Positions 26,582 through 35,398 are shown, counted from the stretch's first letter. The stretch: 64,000 nt of DNA from Bin94 sp965215535 (GCA_965215535.1 OZ244063.1:1922001-1986000); one strand, 5' to 3'. The notes: a model not told the origin generated them from the sequence alone. Made by a program: numbers and translations.

Positions 26582-27993
26582 GATGCCTGTGCCTTTGGCG
26601 TGGGCCTGGTTTCTTCCGGCAGCACCTTGCCCGGATTCATGCGCTCTGCAGGATCGAAGACGCGCCGGATTCCCCACATGGCGCCCAGCTCGCCGGGGCC
26701 GTAGATCAGCGTCATGTGATGCTTTTTGTCCAACCCCACCCCATGCTCGCCGGTGATTGTACCCCCAGCCTCGACGCAGAGGCTCATAATCTTCTTCGAG
26801 GCGCGCTCCACCCGTTCCAGCTCGGCGGAATCGCGGCGGTCGAAGAGAATATTGGGATGAAGATTGCCGTCGCCCGCATGGAACACGTTGGCCACGACCA
26901 GGCTGTACTCGGCGCTGATGCGCGAAATTCCACGCAGAACGCGGGGAAGAGCGGTACGGGGAACGGTCGCATCCTGCACCAGAAGATCGGGGGCGATGCG
27001 ACCCATGGCACCGAAGGCCTTCTTGCGCCCCTTCCAGAGTGCAGCCCGTTCGTCCTCGTCGCGGGCAGTGCGCACATCGCGCGCCCCGGCCTCAAGGCAG
27101 CGCCGACGGGCTTCGGCGGTCTCGTTATCGAGCCCGACCTCCACGCCATCGAACTCGATGACCAGGGCGGCCTCGGCGTCGGTCGGGTAGCCTGCGGCAA
27201 AGACGCTGTCCTCGACGGCGCGGATGGTTTCGCCATCGATGATTTCCATCGCCGCCGGCAGCATTCCTGCCCCCACAATATCGGAGACGGCGCGGCCGGC
27301 GTCCTCAATGCGATCAAAGATGGCAAGGAGGGTGCGCACGCTCTCGGGAACGGGCAGCAGCGAGACCTCGACCTCGGTGGCGATCCCGAAACACCCCTCG
27401 GACCCCACAAAGAGCCCCACGAGATCGTAGCCGGGGGCATCGCGACCCTGGCCACCGAGCCGCAGAAGCTCGCCGTCGGGCAAAACGACCTCGAGCCCGG
27501 TCACATAGCGCGATGTGACGCCGTATTTGAGGCAGTGCGGCCCCCCGGAGTTCTCGGCCACATTGCCGCCGATTGTGCAGGTGGTTTGCGACGAGGGGTC
27601 GGGTGCGTAGTAGAGACCGTGGCTGCGGGCGGCGACCGAGAGCTCGGCGTTGATGACTCCGGGCTGCAGAATGGCGCGCCGGTTGACGGCGTCGATCTCG
27701 ACAATGCGGTTCATGCGCGCGGTGCCCACCACAATTGCGCCATTCAGCGCCACCGCGCCTCCCGAAAGTCCGGTTCCCGCCCCCCGTGGCACAATGGGAA
27801 GCCCCTGGCGGGCAATGAGCGCAACCGTGCGCTGCATCTCGTCGGTGGTTCGGGGAAGCACCACTGCGCCGGGACGGTGGCGATAGGCGGTGAGGGCGTC
27901 GGATTCGTACACCAGGAGGGCCTCGGGGTCGTCGATGACGCCGTACGGACCGCAGATGGCGCGCAGCTCCCGGGCCAATTGTGGCTGGATCAT
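26578..27993 (-). CDS. glcD: Glycolate oxidase subunit D, FAD-linked
   Basis: Catalytic flavoprotein of the glycolate oxidase complex. ATG 27993 is preferred; GTG 28017 would extend back over the stop of the preceding hydrolase gene. Features: VLPRTTDEMQ, FAD-binding VPRGAGTGLSGGA, PDPSSQTTCTIGGNVAENSGG, and the C-terminal HAGDGNLHP and GTITGEHGVGLDKK motifs typical of the GlcD / D-lactate dehydrogenase family. About 471 residues, the expected size. First of a D-E-F order with overlapping ends. D-lactate dehydrogenase is the main alternative, but adjacency to glcE and glcF favours glycolate. Confidence 0.9.
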   Translation of the reverse strand: MIQPQLARELRAICGPYGVIDDPEALLVYESDALTAYRHRPGAVVLPRTTDEMQRTVALIARQGLPIVPRGAGTGLSGGAVALNGAIVVGTARMNRIVEIDAVNRRAILQPGVINAELSVAARSHGLYYAPDPSSQTTCTIGGNVAENSGGPHCLKYGVTSRYVTGLEVVLPDGELLRLGGQGRDAPGYDLVGLFVGSEGCFGIATEVEVSLLPVPESVRTLLAIFDRIEDAGRAVSDIVGAGMLPAAMEIIDGETIRAVEDSVFAAGYPTDAEAALVIEFDGVEVGLDNETAEARRRCLEAGARDVRTARDEDERAALWKGRKKAFGAMGRIAPDLLVQDATVPRTALPRVLRGISRISAEYSLVVANVFHAGDGNLHPNILFDRRDSAELERVERASKKIMSLCVEAGGTITGEHGVGLDKKHHMTLIYGPGELGAMWGIRRVFDPAERMNPGKVLPEETRPTPKAQAS

Positions 27994-28003
27994 GTCGCTC
28001 AAG

Positions 28004-28729
28004 CTACTGTGCGCCACGCAGATAATCCAAGGTGGACTCGACGCTGGCCAGCGCCATGGGGTAGATGTCTGCGGGCAGGTCGTTGCCGTACACCCGGGCC
28101 AGGATGTCGCGGGACTCCGTGCAGCCCTCGGCGGTCAGGCGCCGCACCTGGTCGATCCGGGTCTGACGATGATGGCGGAAACGCGCGATGGTGGTGGCCG
28201 GGTGGGCGATGTCGGGGCCGTGGGCCGGGTAAAGGATGCGAGGCTGCAGCGCCTCGATCCGGTCGAGCGATGCCAGGTAGTCCGCCACTGCGCCGGGGTA
28301 TTCGCCAACCCAGGTCGTGGTGCCCTCGCCCAAAAGAAGGTCGCCCACAAAGACCGCCTGCGCGCGCTCGAGATGGAAGCAGAAGTGACGGCGTGCGTGG
28401 CCGGGGGTGAAGATTGCCGTGAGGACGCCGGCGCCGGTGTCGAACTGCTGACCGTCGTCAATGGCGTGCCCGCTCCCCGGTCCCAGAATCGGTACGCCGA
28501 GCGCATCGGCCAGCGCAGGGGCTCCGGCCGCATGATCGGGGTGGGCGTGCGTGAGAAGAATGAAGATCCGACGCGCCCCTGCCACCGCCCGGGCCAGCCG
28601 TTCCAGGTGGGATTCGACCCGGGGTCCGGGATCGATGATCGCGACCGGATCGTCGCCGACCACATGGCTACGCGTCCCCGCCAGGGTGATCGGCCCGGGG
28701 TTCGGTGCCAGAAAAGACTCGACCCTCAC
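28004..28729 (-). CDS. Metallo-beta-lactamase-fold hydrolase (glyoxalase II / LACTB2-like)
   Basis: Start GTG 28729 is chosen because the family begins shortly before the GPITLAGTRSHVVG strand; the longer frame would run into the GAF gene. 241 residues. Metal-binding THAHPDHAAG (the HxHxDH motif), TPGHARRHFCF, VGDLLLG and YPAHGP provide the remaining histidines and the bridging aspartate. A C-terminal helical domain (RRLTAEGCTESRDILARVY) matches LACTB2-like proteins. Likely a cytosolic thioester hydrolase or nuclease; the substrate cannot be assigned. It is followed directly by glcD. Confidence 0.85.
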   Translation of the reverse strand: MRVESFLAPNPGPITLAGTRSHVVGDDPVAIIDPGPRVESHLERLARAVAGARRIFILLTHAHPDHAAGAPALADALGVPILGPGSGHAIDDGQQFDTGAGVLTAIFTPGHARRHFCFHLERAQAVFVGDLLLGEGTTTWVGEYPGAVADYLASLDRIEALQPRILYPAHGPDIAHPATTIARFRHHRQTRIDQVRRLTAEGCTESRDILARVYGNDLPADIYPMALASVESTLDYLRGAQ

Positions 28730-28815
28730 CGCACAGTCACCGCCCCCCTGCACACCGGGCGCGCACCGGGGAATGCCAGGCGCGCAAGGCCGGACCGGAG
28801 AGGGAGTGCCGGGAA

Positions 28816-29286
28816 TCAGCGTCGCTCGCGCGCCAACTGTTCGGCAAGCTTGTCGGCAACCATCTGCAGCGCCGCCTCGTCGTCGGGCGTGAAGGCCTCG
28901 GGCTGGCGCGAATCGATGTCGAACTGGCCGTAGATCTCGCCTCCGGCCCGGATCAGCACAACCAGCTCGGAGCGGACATCGGGGCTGCATGCAAGGTAGC
29001 CGGGAAAGGCCGATACATCGGGAACATTCAGATTTTCGCCCTCGGAAACGGCTGTTCCGCAGACTCCCTCGCCTACGGGAATGCGTGCATGCTCGGTCGA
29101 GTCGCCCACATAGTTGTGCAGCCAGAGCTCGAGGCGGTCGTCGGTGAGGAGGTACACGCCGACCCAGTCGAACCGGTCGTCGGCGCTGTGAATGGAACGT
29201 ACGGAGAAGCGGAGCAGGGCATCGGAGAGATGACCCTTTTCTCTCATCTCCTGGATCTCCTGAACGATGTGGCGAGCGTCGATCAT
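28816..29286 (-). CDS. GAF-domain protein resembling free methionine-(R)-sulfoxide reductase
   Basis: 156 residues from ATG 29286. The single GAF domain carries DWVGVYLL, RIPVGEGVCGTAV, FPGYLACSPDVRSELVV and GQFDIDSRQ, the pattern of fRMsr enzymes, which reduce free Met-R-sulfoxide through active-site cysteines. Two of the usual cysteines are present, in GEGVCGTA and GYLACS; no third one is visible, so redox cycling could differ or the protein may be only a ligand-binding relative. Confidence 0.7.
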   Translation of the reverse strand: MIDARHIVQEIQEMREKGHLSDALLRFSVRSIHSADDRFDWVGVYLLTDDRLELWLHNYVGDSTEHARIPVGEGVCGTAVSEGENLNVPDVSAFPGYLACSPDVRSELVVLIRAGGEIYGQFDIDSRQPEAFTPDDEAALQMVADKLAEQLARERR

Positions 29287-29770
29287 GTCGCTTTCGGTGT
29301 GTTTTTCCCCGGCGGGCAAGGAAGGCGCAGGGGAATGAGGTGGTTCTGTGTGCGGTGCGGTGGGCTTGCCGACGGGCAGGTTCGGATCGGCATCCCCGTT
29401 CTGCGACCCTGTGGAGGTAAGGAAGTATAAGACAAAGGGGCGCCGTCTGTGCAGACGCTGCTTCTGCGCCGGAGCAGGTGCGGGGGTACGGAGACGATTG
29501 CGGCGGCCGAGGCCGAGGGCTCCCTGCTCTTCGCGACCGAATTCGACTCCGCCGCTGTCGTACCCGTCAATCGCCCCACCTGGCAAGCCGCCAAGGTCCT
29601 GTTTTTCGCGCCATCGGGGCGACGAGCGTCGATCCCGGAAATGTCATAGCCGATCAGTCTGTCGCGTATCCCGACTGTCCCCGCATACTCCGATGCCTAT
29701 CCGGATATCGAAGCAAGAAAGGTGTCGCGGTCCCGCCGGGTGGCGACCCATGGCTGGCCCAGGTCGATTC
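29287..29770 (-). other. 484-bp intergenic stretch between the M42 peptidase and the GAF gene
   Basis: No convincing gene on either strand. One feature stands out: a perfect 14-bp dyad, CGTCTG-TG-CAGACG, at 29444-29457. About 15 bases past it (minus-strand sense) is TATACT (29429-29424), a possible -10 for the GAF gene 138 bp further on, with no recognisable -35; the dyad lies where the -35 would be. Otherwise GC-rich and featureless. Confidence 0.4.
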
Positions 29771-30871
29771 CTACACCCGGCGGAAGTCGATCTCTTCGTC
29801 GAGGCGACGAACGAAGGCTGCAAGGAGGCGGGCCGTGTGGAAAAGGTCGGCGGTGGAGACCATCTCGCAGGGCGAGTGCATGTAGCGATTGGGAACCGAC
29901 ACCAACCCCGTGGGGATGCCCTCGCGCGAGAGGTGAATGCCGTCGGCGTCGGTGGCAGTGCGGAGCGGCGCAGCCTGGATCGAATAGGGGATTTCGTTGG
30001 CCTCGGCGGTATCGGCAAGGAGTTCGAAGACGGCGGGGTGGGTCGAGGACCCACGGGTCAGGACCGGGCCCCCGCCCAACGCATGCTCGCCGACCTCCTT
30101 CTTCTCCACCCCGGGCACATCGGTGGCGTGCGTCACATCGACGACCAGCGCCACATCGGGCGCAAGGTGGAAGGCCCCGGCACGAGCGCCACCGCCACTG
30201 TAGCCGATCTCTTCCTGGGCTGTCGCCACCGCCACCGCTCCTGCCCGACCCGGTTCGTCTGCCAGAATGCGCAGCGCTTCCAGCACGACAAACGCCCCCA
30301 TGCGATTGTCCAGGGCCCGGCTGACAATGCGGTCGCCCGCCAGGCGCACCATGCCGCTCTCGATCACGGCCGGATCTCCCACCCGCACCCCCAGCGCGGC
30401 CAGCTCTTCGCGCGAGGAGGCCCCGACATCGATCCACAGATCCTTCAGCTTCACCCCCCGCTCGCGCTCCTTGGCCTCCATGAGGTGAATCGCCTTGCGT
30501 CCGATCACGCCCGGCACCTCACCGCGCGCACCCAGAACCCGGATTCGCTGACCGACCAGAACCTGCGCATCCCAACCGCCGATTCCGGCAAAGTAGATGA
30601 TCCCCGATTCATCCAGGTGGGTGATCTGGAGGCCGATCTCGTCGATATGGCCGGCCATGAGAACCAGCGGGCGATCCCGATCGGGAAGCTGTGCGAAGCT
30701 GTTCCCCACCACATCGGACCAGACGCGGGCAAAGGAGCGCGCCTCTTCGCACCAGATCCTTGCAGGCCGCACCTCGAAGCCGGAGGGACCGGGCGCATCG
30801 AGAAGTCGTTCCAGGAAGGGAAGCCGCTCCTTCGCTGTCGGGTGGGAATCGGGAGACGGATCGCTGCTCAC
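29771..30871 (-). CDS. M42-family aminopeptidase (glutamyl aminopeptidase-like)
   Basis: 366 residues from GTG 30871, one base past the fxsA stop. Di-metal peptidase motifs occur in order: AGHIDEIGLQ (first metal ligand), SRALDNRMGAF (bridging Asp), AQEEIGYSGGG (catalytic Glu pair), VDVTHATD and MHSPCEMVS (last histidine). A small PDZ-like insertion domain lies between residues ~75 and 165. M42 enzymes form large dodecameric cytosolic shells that trim peptides from the N-terminus. Likely an operon with fxsA. Confidence 0.88.
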   Translation of the reverse strand: MSSDPSPDSHPTAKERLPFLERLLDAPGPSGFEVRPARIWCEEARSFARVWSDVVGNSFAQLPDRDRPLVLMAGHIDEIGLQITHLDESGIIYFAGIGGWDAQVLVGQRIRVLGARGEVPGVIGRKAIHLMEAKERERGVKLKDLWIDVGASSREELAALGVRVGDPAVIESGMVRLAGDRIVSRALDNRMGAFVVLEALRILADEPGRAGAVAVATAQEEIGYSGGGARAGAFHLAPDVALVVDVTHATDVPGVEKKEVGEHALGGGPVLTRGSSTHPAVFELLADTAEANEIPYSIQAAPLRTATDADGIHLSREGIPTGLVSVPNRYMHSPCEMVSTADLFHTARLLAAFVRRLDEEIDFRRV

Positions 30872-30872
30872 T

Positions 30873-31349
30873 CTATGGTTCCTCCGAATCGGTGGGGGGA
30901 TGGGTGCCAACCTCAACCCGGCTCCGACCGGAATCGTGATCGGAATCGGCGAGGGGCGAAACGACATGCAACCGGAAGGCGCCCTGGCGAATGCTCCGCT
31001 CCATGCGACGCCGCGCCAAGGCCTGAATCCAGCGCCGGGTGGGCGGCAGCAGGAGTGCAAATCCGGCCACATCGGTCAGAATTCCCGGCGTGAGCAGGAA
31101 GGCGCCCCCGATCAGAACCGAGAGTCCGTCCAGCAGGGCGCGCGCGGGAATCCGACCGGCATTGATCTCGTCCTGGACGCCGAGGAAGGCGCGCATCCCC
31201 TGCCGCCGAGCCAGGGCAGCCCCTGCAGCCCCGGTAACAATCACCAGACCGATCGTGGGCGTCACCCCAATCCAGCGACTCACCTGGAGGAGGAGGATCA
31301 GCTCGACGAGCGGAACGGTAATGAAGAGAAGGAAGAGTCTGGCAACCAG
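30873..31349 (-). CDS. fxsA: FxsA-family membrane protein, probable CTG start
   Basis: The segment from 31283 downstream (SRWIGVTPTIGLVIVTGAAGAALARRQG ... GGAFLLTPGILTD) is clear FxsA. Upstream in the same frame the DNA encodes LFLLFITVPLVEL, the family's first transmembrane helix with its PLVE motif, so the gene must begin before the GTG at 31283. Before the in-frame stop at 31406 there is no ATG, GTG or TTG; CTG 31349 has GCGAGG seven bases upstream and gives a standard N-terminus, while ATT 31403 is a second option. Three or four membrane helices with a soluble C-terminal tail. In E. coli FxsA counteracts phage T7 exclusion by F plasmid; its wider role is unclear. Divergent from ispH. Confidence 0.75.
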   Translation of the reverse strand: MVARLFLLFITVPLVELILLLQVSRWIGVTPTIGLVIVTGAAGAALARRQGMRAFLGVQDEINAGRIPARALLDGLSVLIGGAFLLTPGILTDVAGFALLLPPTRRWIQALARRRMERSIRQGAFRLHVVSPLADSDHDSGRSRVEVGTHPPTDSEEP

Positions 31350-31449
31350 GGTGGGGCCTCGCTTCGTGTCCGGGGCGTCCGGGAGAGGGGGTGGGTCAAC
31401 AATTTATAGCCGTTGGACGGGTGAGAGTATATATTGTTTCCCCTACAAA

Positions 31450-31467
31450 GTCCCGGGCTGCCGGGAC
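31450..31467 (+). promoter_or_regulatory. GC hairpin in the ispH leader
   Basis: GTCCCGG-GCTG-CCGGGAC is a perfect 7-bp stem with a tetraloop, 32 bases before the ispH ATG and not followed by a T run, so not an intrinsic terminator. It could set mRNA stability or bind a regulator. An AT-rich patch with TATATT lies at 31428-31435, but no -35 at proper spacing was found. Confidence 0.3.
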
Positions 31468-31498
31468 GACTGCCCCGAAACGACTCGGAGTACAACAC

Positions 31499-32713
31499 AT
31501 GGACACGACCTATGTTCGCAAGGGATTCGGACTGAAGGCCGAGGTCAAGCAGGTCATCAGCGCCGACTACGACTCGGCTCTTCTCGAACGCATCCGCTCG
31601 CGCGCCAACATCGACCGCTTCGGCGACATTACCGTTCACCTGGCGAAGGATTTCGGCTTCTGTTACGGAGTGGACCGGGCCGTTGACTATGCTTACCAGA
31701 CGCGCCACAAATTCCCGGATCGGCGCATCTTCCTGGTGGGCGAGATCATTCACAACTCGCATGTGAACGAACGACTGCAGGAGCGCGGAATCGAGTTCAT
31801 GTACCCCGACGAGAATGGCGGCTACGAATTCGGCGACATCACCGCCGACGATGTCGTCATCATTCCCGCCTTCGGGGTCACGACCCAGGATCTGACACGA
31901 CTGCGCAAAATCGGGTGCGTCCTGGTCGACACCACCTGCGGCTCAGTTCTGCTGGTCTGGAAGCGGGTTCAGGGGTACGCGCGCGACGGCTTCACGGCGG
32001 TCATTCACGGCAAGTACAAGCACGAGGAATCGCGGGCCACGGCGAGTCAGGTGGCGGGCTACGAGGGCGGTCGCTACATCGTTGTACGCGATATGGCCGA
32101 GGCCGAGGTGGTGGGGAATTACCTTGTCGATCACCCCGACCGCATCAGCCGCGAAGAGTTCCTGAAACGCTTCGGAAAGCGCAGCTCGGAGGGCTTCGAC
32201 CCGGACCGGGATCTTGCCAAGATCGGGGTGGCCAACCAGACGACGATGCTGGCCACCGAATCGCTGGCGATCGGGGCGCGACTGAACGAAATGATGGCCG
32301 AGGCCTTCGGCGAAGAACACGCCAAAAACCACTTCCGCTCCTTCGGAACCATCTGTTCGGCAACCCAGGAGCGACAGGACGCGGTTCTCGATATGATGAA
32401 CGAAGCCCCCCCCGATGTGATGATCGTGATCGGCGGCTACAACTCGTCCAACACCAACCATCTGGCCCATCTCTGCCGCGAACACGCCAACACCTTCCAC
32501 ATCGCAACGGCCGACTGTATCGACACCGAAAGTGGCTCCATCCGCCACAAGCCCGACCTGGACCCACACGAACCCGAGATTACCGACTGGAGCTGGCTGC
32601 CCGCAGGCCCCTTCCGCCTGGGAATGACCGCCGGTGCCTCCACGCCCGACAATCAGATCGGCAAGGCCCTGGCGCGGGTTCTCACAATTCGGGGGATTGA
32701 GGTGGAGTTGTAG
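31499..32713 (+). CDS. ispH: 4-Hydroxy-3-methylbut-2-enyl diphosphate reductase, cyanobacterial/plant-like form
   Basis: Last step of the MEP isoprenoid pathway, a 4Fe-4S enzyme making IPP and DMAPP. Cluster-ligating cysteines are in DFGFCYGVDRA, VDTTCGSV and TICSATQERQ. At 404 residues it is longer than E. coli IspH (316) and matches the plant/cyanobacterial branch: an N-terminal YVRKGFGLKAEV extension, KYKHEESRATASQ, an insertion before ANQTTM, and GGYNSSNTNHLAHLC. Start ATG 31499 follows GGAG at short spacing; a frame-open GTG at 31391 is before the likely promoter. Confidence 0.93.
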   Translation: MDTTYVRKGFGLKAEVKQVISADYDSALLERIRSRANIDRFGDITVHLAKDFGFCYGVDRAVDYAYQTRHKFPDRRIFLVGEIIHNSHVNERLQERGIEFMYPDENGGYEFGDITADDVVIIPAFGVTTQDLTRLRKIGCVLVDTTCGSVLLVWKRVQGYARDGFTAVIHGKYKHEESRATASQVAGYEGGRYIVVRDMAEAEVVGNYLVDHPDRISREEFLKRFGKRSSEGFDPDRDLAKIGVANQTTMLATESLAIGARLNEMMAEAFGEEHAKNHFRSFGTICSATQERQDAVLDMMNEAPPDVMIVIGGYNSSNTNHLAHLCREHANTFHIATADCIDTESGSIRHKPDLDPHEPEITDWSWLPAGPFRLGMTAGASTPDNQIGKALARVLTIRGIEVEL

Positions 32714-32760
32714 GCGGGGGAATGCCTCTGTGACACCGATACCCCAGCCATCAATTTGCA

Positions 32761-33912
32761 ATGACCCAATCCGACCAAGTACCGGCCCGTTACAGAAGTT
32801 GGGTTTTTGCGTTTGCGGTTTTGGCACTCTCAATCCTGTCCTTTTCCAAAACATTGGACACGTGTGCCCACAACCACAACGTGGACGCGAAAGACCAGGC
32901 TCTTCGTGCCTACGTGACGGTCAGAACCGTAAACGCGGGGGTCTCGGTTCTGCAAACTGCAGATGTGGAGCTAGGTCTTCCATTCTTCAGAGTATCCGGC
33001 GAGGTTGGCCAGTTTCTCGACCCCGTCAATGATGCCGCAGAACGGGCGTCCACTGCGCTTGCGTGGTCAATTGGATCGTTGTTCGTGCAAGGCATTCTCC
33101 TCGACTTCGCGGCTCTTCCCCTTGTCAAGTGGATATTCGCGGCGTCCGGCTTGCTGGCACTTCTTTGCCCTCTCCTGACCTCTATCTTCAGCGTCTCGGG
33201 GTCCGTGGCGGACAGCGTTCGGAGAGCATCGGTTCGATGCTTTGTCATCATGGGAATGCTCCGGTTCCTTGTGCCCGCCTTTGTCGCAAGCAGCCATCTG
33301 GCCAGCCAAGTGTTGCTTCAGGAGCGGATCAACGAGGATGGGAACGCTGTACGCGAAATGAGCAGCCGATTCGAAGGCTTGAACGGCGCCGGTTCGGCCA
33401 ACGATACAACACTCATTGCACAAGATCTTCGTGATCAGATCACTGGGCTTCGAGAAAACAAAGCGGACCTTGAGAGGCAACGCGAACAGGTTACTGAAGA
33501 TTTCGACGAGTTGCCGCTCGCTTGTCGAAGTTTGCGTTGGAGGTGTCCTCCCGAGGCAGACAGCCTGCGTCAGGAGAGGAGTCGACTCGGTGATGAAATT
33601 GATGCTGTCGATGACCGGATTACCGAAGCGAACCGCAATCTCGAGTGTATCGCGGAGAACGGAATGGATTGCGCGGCGAGCCAGATTACTTGGATAACCA
33701 GGGTCCGAGAGATTCTGACCAAGGCCCAGGAAATGCCGACCGACTTGTTAGCGTGGGGTTCTGATCTTCCGGTGCGTTTGACGAATTGGATGATTTCGTT
33801 GGTTGTGAAGTGCATCGTGTTCCCCCTCCTGTTCCTGTTTCTCGCTGCGAAATGCGGAGCGTATGTCATCAAGCGGACAGCAAATTTGAGATTGCACGTT
33901 CCTGCTCGCTAA
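32761..33912 (+). CDS. Uncharacterised multi-pass membrane protein with coiled-coil insert
   Basis: 383 residues. Hydrophobic segments lie near residues 14-30, 107-145 (probably two), 160-182 and 345-368. Between the last two is a long charged helical region (about 200-310) with LRDQITGLRENKADLERQRE, a probable coiled coil, and several cysteines. No family recognised. Codons look less GC-biased than those of ispH and lpd on either side, which hints at a later acquisition. It is 47 bp after ispH on the same strand and converges with lpd. Coiled-coil membrane proteins of this layout may sense or tether, but nothing further can be said. Confidence 0.6.
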   Translation: MTQSDQVPARYRSWVFAFAVLALSILSFSKTLDTCAHNHNVDAKDQALRAYVTVRTVNAGVSVLQTADVELGLPFFRVSGEVGQFLDPVNDAAERASTALAWSIGSLFVQGILLDFAALPLVKWIFAASGLLALLCPLLTSIFSVSGSVADSVRRASVRCFVIMGMLRFLVPAFVASSHLASQVLLQERINEDGNAVREMSSRFEGLNGAGSANDTTLIAQDLRDQITGLRENKADLERQREQVTEDFDELPLACRSLRWRCPPEADSLRQERSRLGDEIDAVDDRITEANRNLECIAENGMDCAASQITWITRVREILTKAQEMPTDLLAWGSDLPVRLTNWMISLVVKCIVFPLLFLFLAAKCGAYVIKRTANLRLHVPAR

Positions 33913-33960
33913 CGCATCGTCTGACTACCTTCGGGGACCGGGAACGGTGCGGCTCTTTGC

Positions 33961-35379
33961 TCATACATGCAACGCCCGTCCCAGCGCGCCCAGCGCGCCC
34001 TCGGCCACCGCCTCCGAGAGGGTGGGATGGGGGTGCATGGCGCGGTCGATCTCCTCGACGGTGGATTCCAGGTGGCGGGCCATGACGAATTCGGCGATCA
34101 GCTCGGTGGCGTGGGGTCCCACGATGTGTGCGCCGACGACTTCGGAGTAGCGCTTGTCGCGAATGACCTTGACGAAGCCGGTTGCGTCGCCGGATGCCAG
34201 GGCGCGACCATTCCCCACCCAGGGGAACTTGCCCACCTCGATGTCCAGTCCCTGCGCGCGCGCCTGTTCCTCGGTGAGTCCGACCGACGCCACCTCGGGG
34301 TGACAGTAGGTGCAATTGGGAACATTGGCATAGTCAACGGTATGATGACCGACTCCCGCAATGTGTTCCGCCGCTACAACGCCCTCGTGCATGGCCTTGT
34401 GCGCCAGAAGCTGGGCGCCTGCACAATCTCCGACGGCATGAATTCCGGGCACATTTGTGCGCGTGGCGGAATCGATTGCAATGAATCCCCCCTTTTCGGT
34501 GCGCTTCACGCCGGCAGCTTCGAGCCCCAGGTCCTCGGTATTGGGAATGCGACCAACCGCCGAGAGAACATATTCGACATTGAGCGCCTGTGACCGATCC
34601 CGGTTGTCGGTAAAGGTGATTGTGACGCCATCGGACTTCACCTCGGTGGATTCGACCCGCGCACCGGTAAAGATCTTCATGCCGCGTTTGCGAAAGCTCT
34701 GCATGATTACCCGCGACGAATCGGCGTCTTCAACCGGCAGCACCCGGTCCATGGCCTCAATGATTGTGACCTGGGTGCCGTAGGCGTCGTAGATGTCGGC
34801 GAACTCCATTCCCACGGCGCCTGCACCAACCACAACCAGCGACGCGGGCGCATCTTTCTGGAAGAGTGCCCCGGTGGACGACCATATCCGCTCTTCATCG
34901 ATCTGCAGAAAGGGAAGCGAGCGCGGACGCGACCCGGTGGCCAGAATGATGTGCGCGGCCGAGACGGTTTTTCTGGTGCCGTCCTTCGCCTCGACCTCAA
35001 CGATTCCGCCTCCCTGCAACCGTCCATGACCCTCGATGTGGGTCACCTTGTTCTTCCTGAGCAGAAAGCCAACCCCCGACGAGAGACGCTCGGCCACCGC
35101 GCGGCTGCGCTCCTGGGCCGGACCGAGATTGGTCGTGAAATCGCTGAAGGAGATGCCGTGCCCGTCGGCTTGTGCAAGCTCGTTCACCATAAGTGCGCTG
35201 CTGAGGAGCGCCTTGGTGGGAATGCAACCGATATTGAGACAGACGCCACCCAGCCTGTCGGCCTCGATGCAGGCGGTGTTCAGCCCGAGCTGTCCGGCGC
35301 GGATGGCGGCAACATAGCCACCGGGGCCACCGCCAACCACAACCACATCGAAATCCGTACTACCATTCTTTATGTTCAC
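33961..35379 (-). CDS. lpd: Dihydrolipoyl dehydrogenase (E3)
   Basis: Reoxidises dihydrolipoyl groups of the pyruvate dehydrogenase complex with NAD+. FAD-binding VVGGGPGGYVAAIRAGQLG at the N-terminus, the redox-active disulfide GGVCLNIGCIPTKAL, NAD-binding VVGAGAVGMEFADIY, the second FAD segment GIHAVGDCAG, and the catalytic C-terminal HPHPTLSEAV that serves the partner subunit's active site. 472 residues, normal. Last gene of the PDH operon, 19 bp after pdhC. Confidence 0.96.
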   Translation of the reverse strand: MNIKNGSTDFDVVVVGGGPGGYVAAIRAGQLGLNTACIEADRLGGVCLNIGCIPTKALLSSALMVNELAQADGHGISFSDFTTNLGPAQERSRAVAERLSSGVGFLLRKNKVTHIEGHGRLQGGGIVEVEAKDGTRKTVSAAHIILATGSRPRSLPFLQIDEERIWSSTGALFQKDAPASLVVVGAGAVGMEFADIYDAYGTQVTIIEAMDRVLPVEDADSSRVIMQSFRKRGMKIFTGARVESTEVKSDGVTITFTDNRDRSQALNVEYVLSAVGRIPNTEDLGLEAAGVKRTEKGGFIAIDSATRTNVPGIHAVGDCAGAQLLAHKAMHEGVVAAEHIAGVGHHTVDYANVPNCTYCHPEVASVGLTEEQARAQGLDIEVGKFPWVGNGRALASGDATGFVKVIRDKRYSEVVGAHIVGPHATELIAEFVMARHLESTVEEIDRAMHPHPTLSEAVAEGALGALGRALHV

Positions 35380-35398
35380 TGTTTTTCCCTGGGGAGAA

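Noticed and set aside
31407..31435. TTGGAC and TATATT as an ispH promoter
   Set aside because: Spacing is 11 bp instead of about 17, and nothing better fits the -35.
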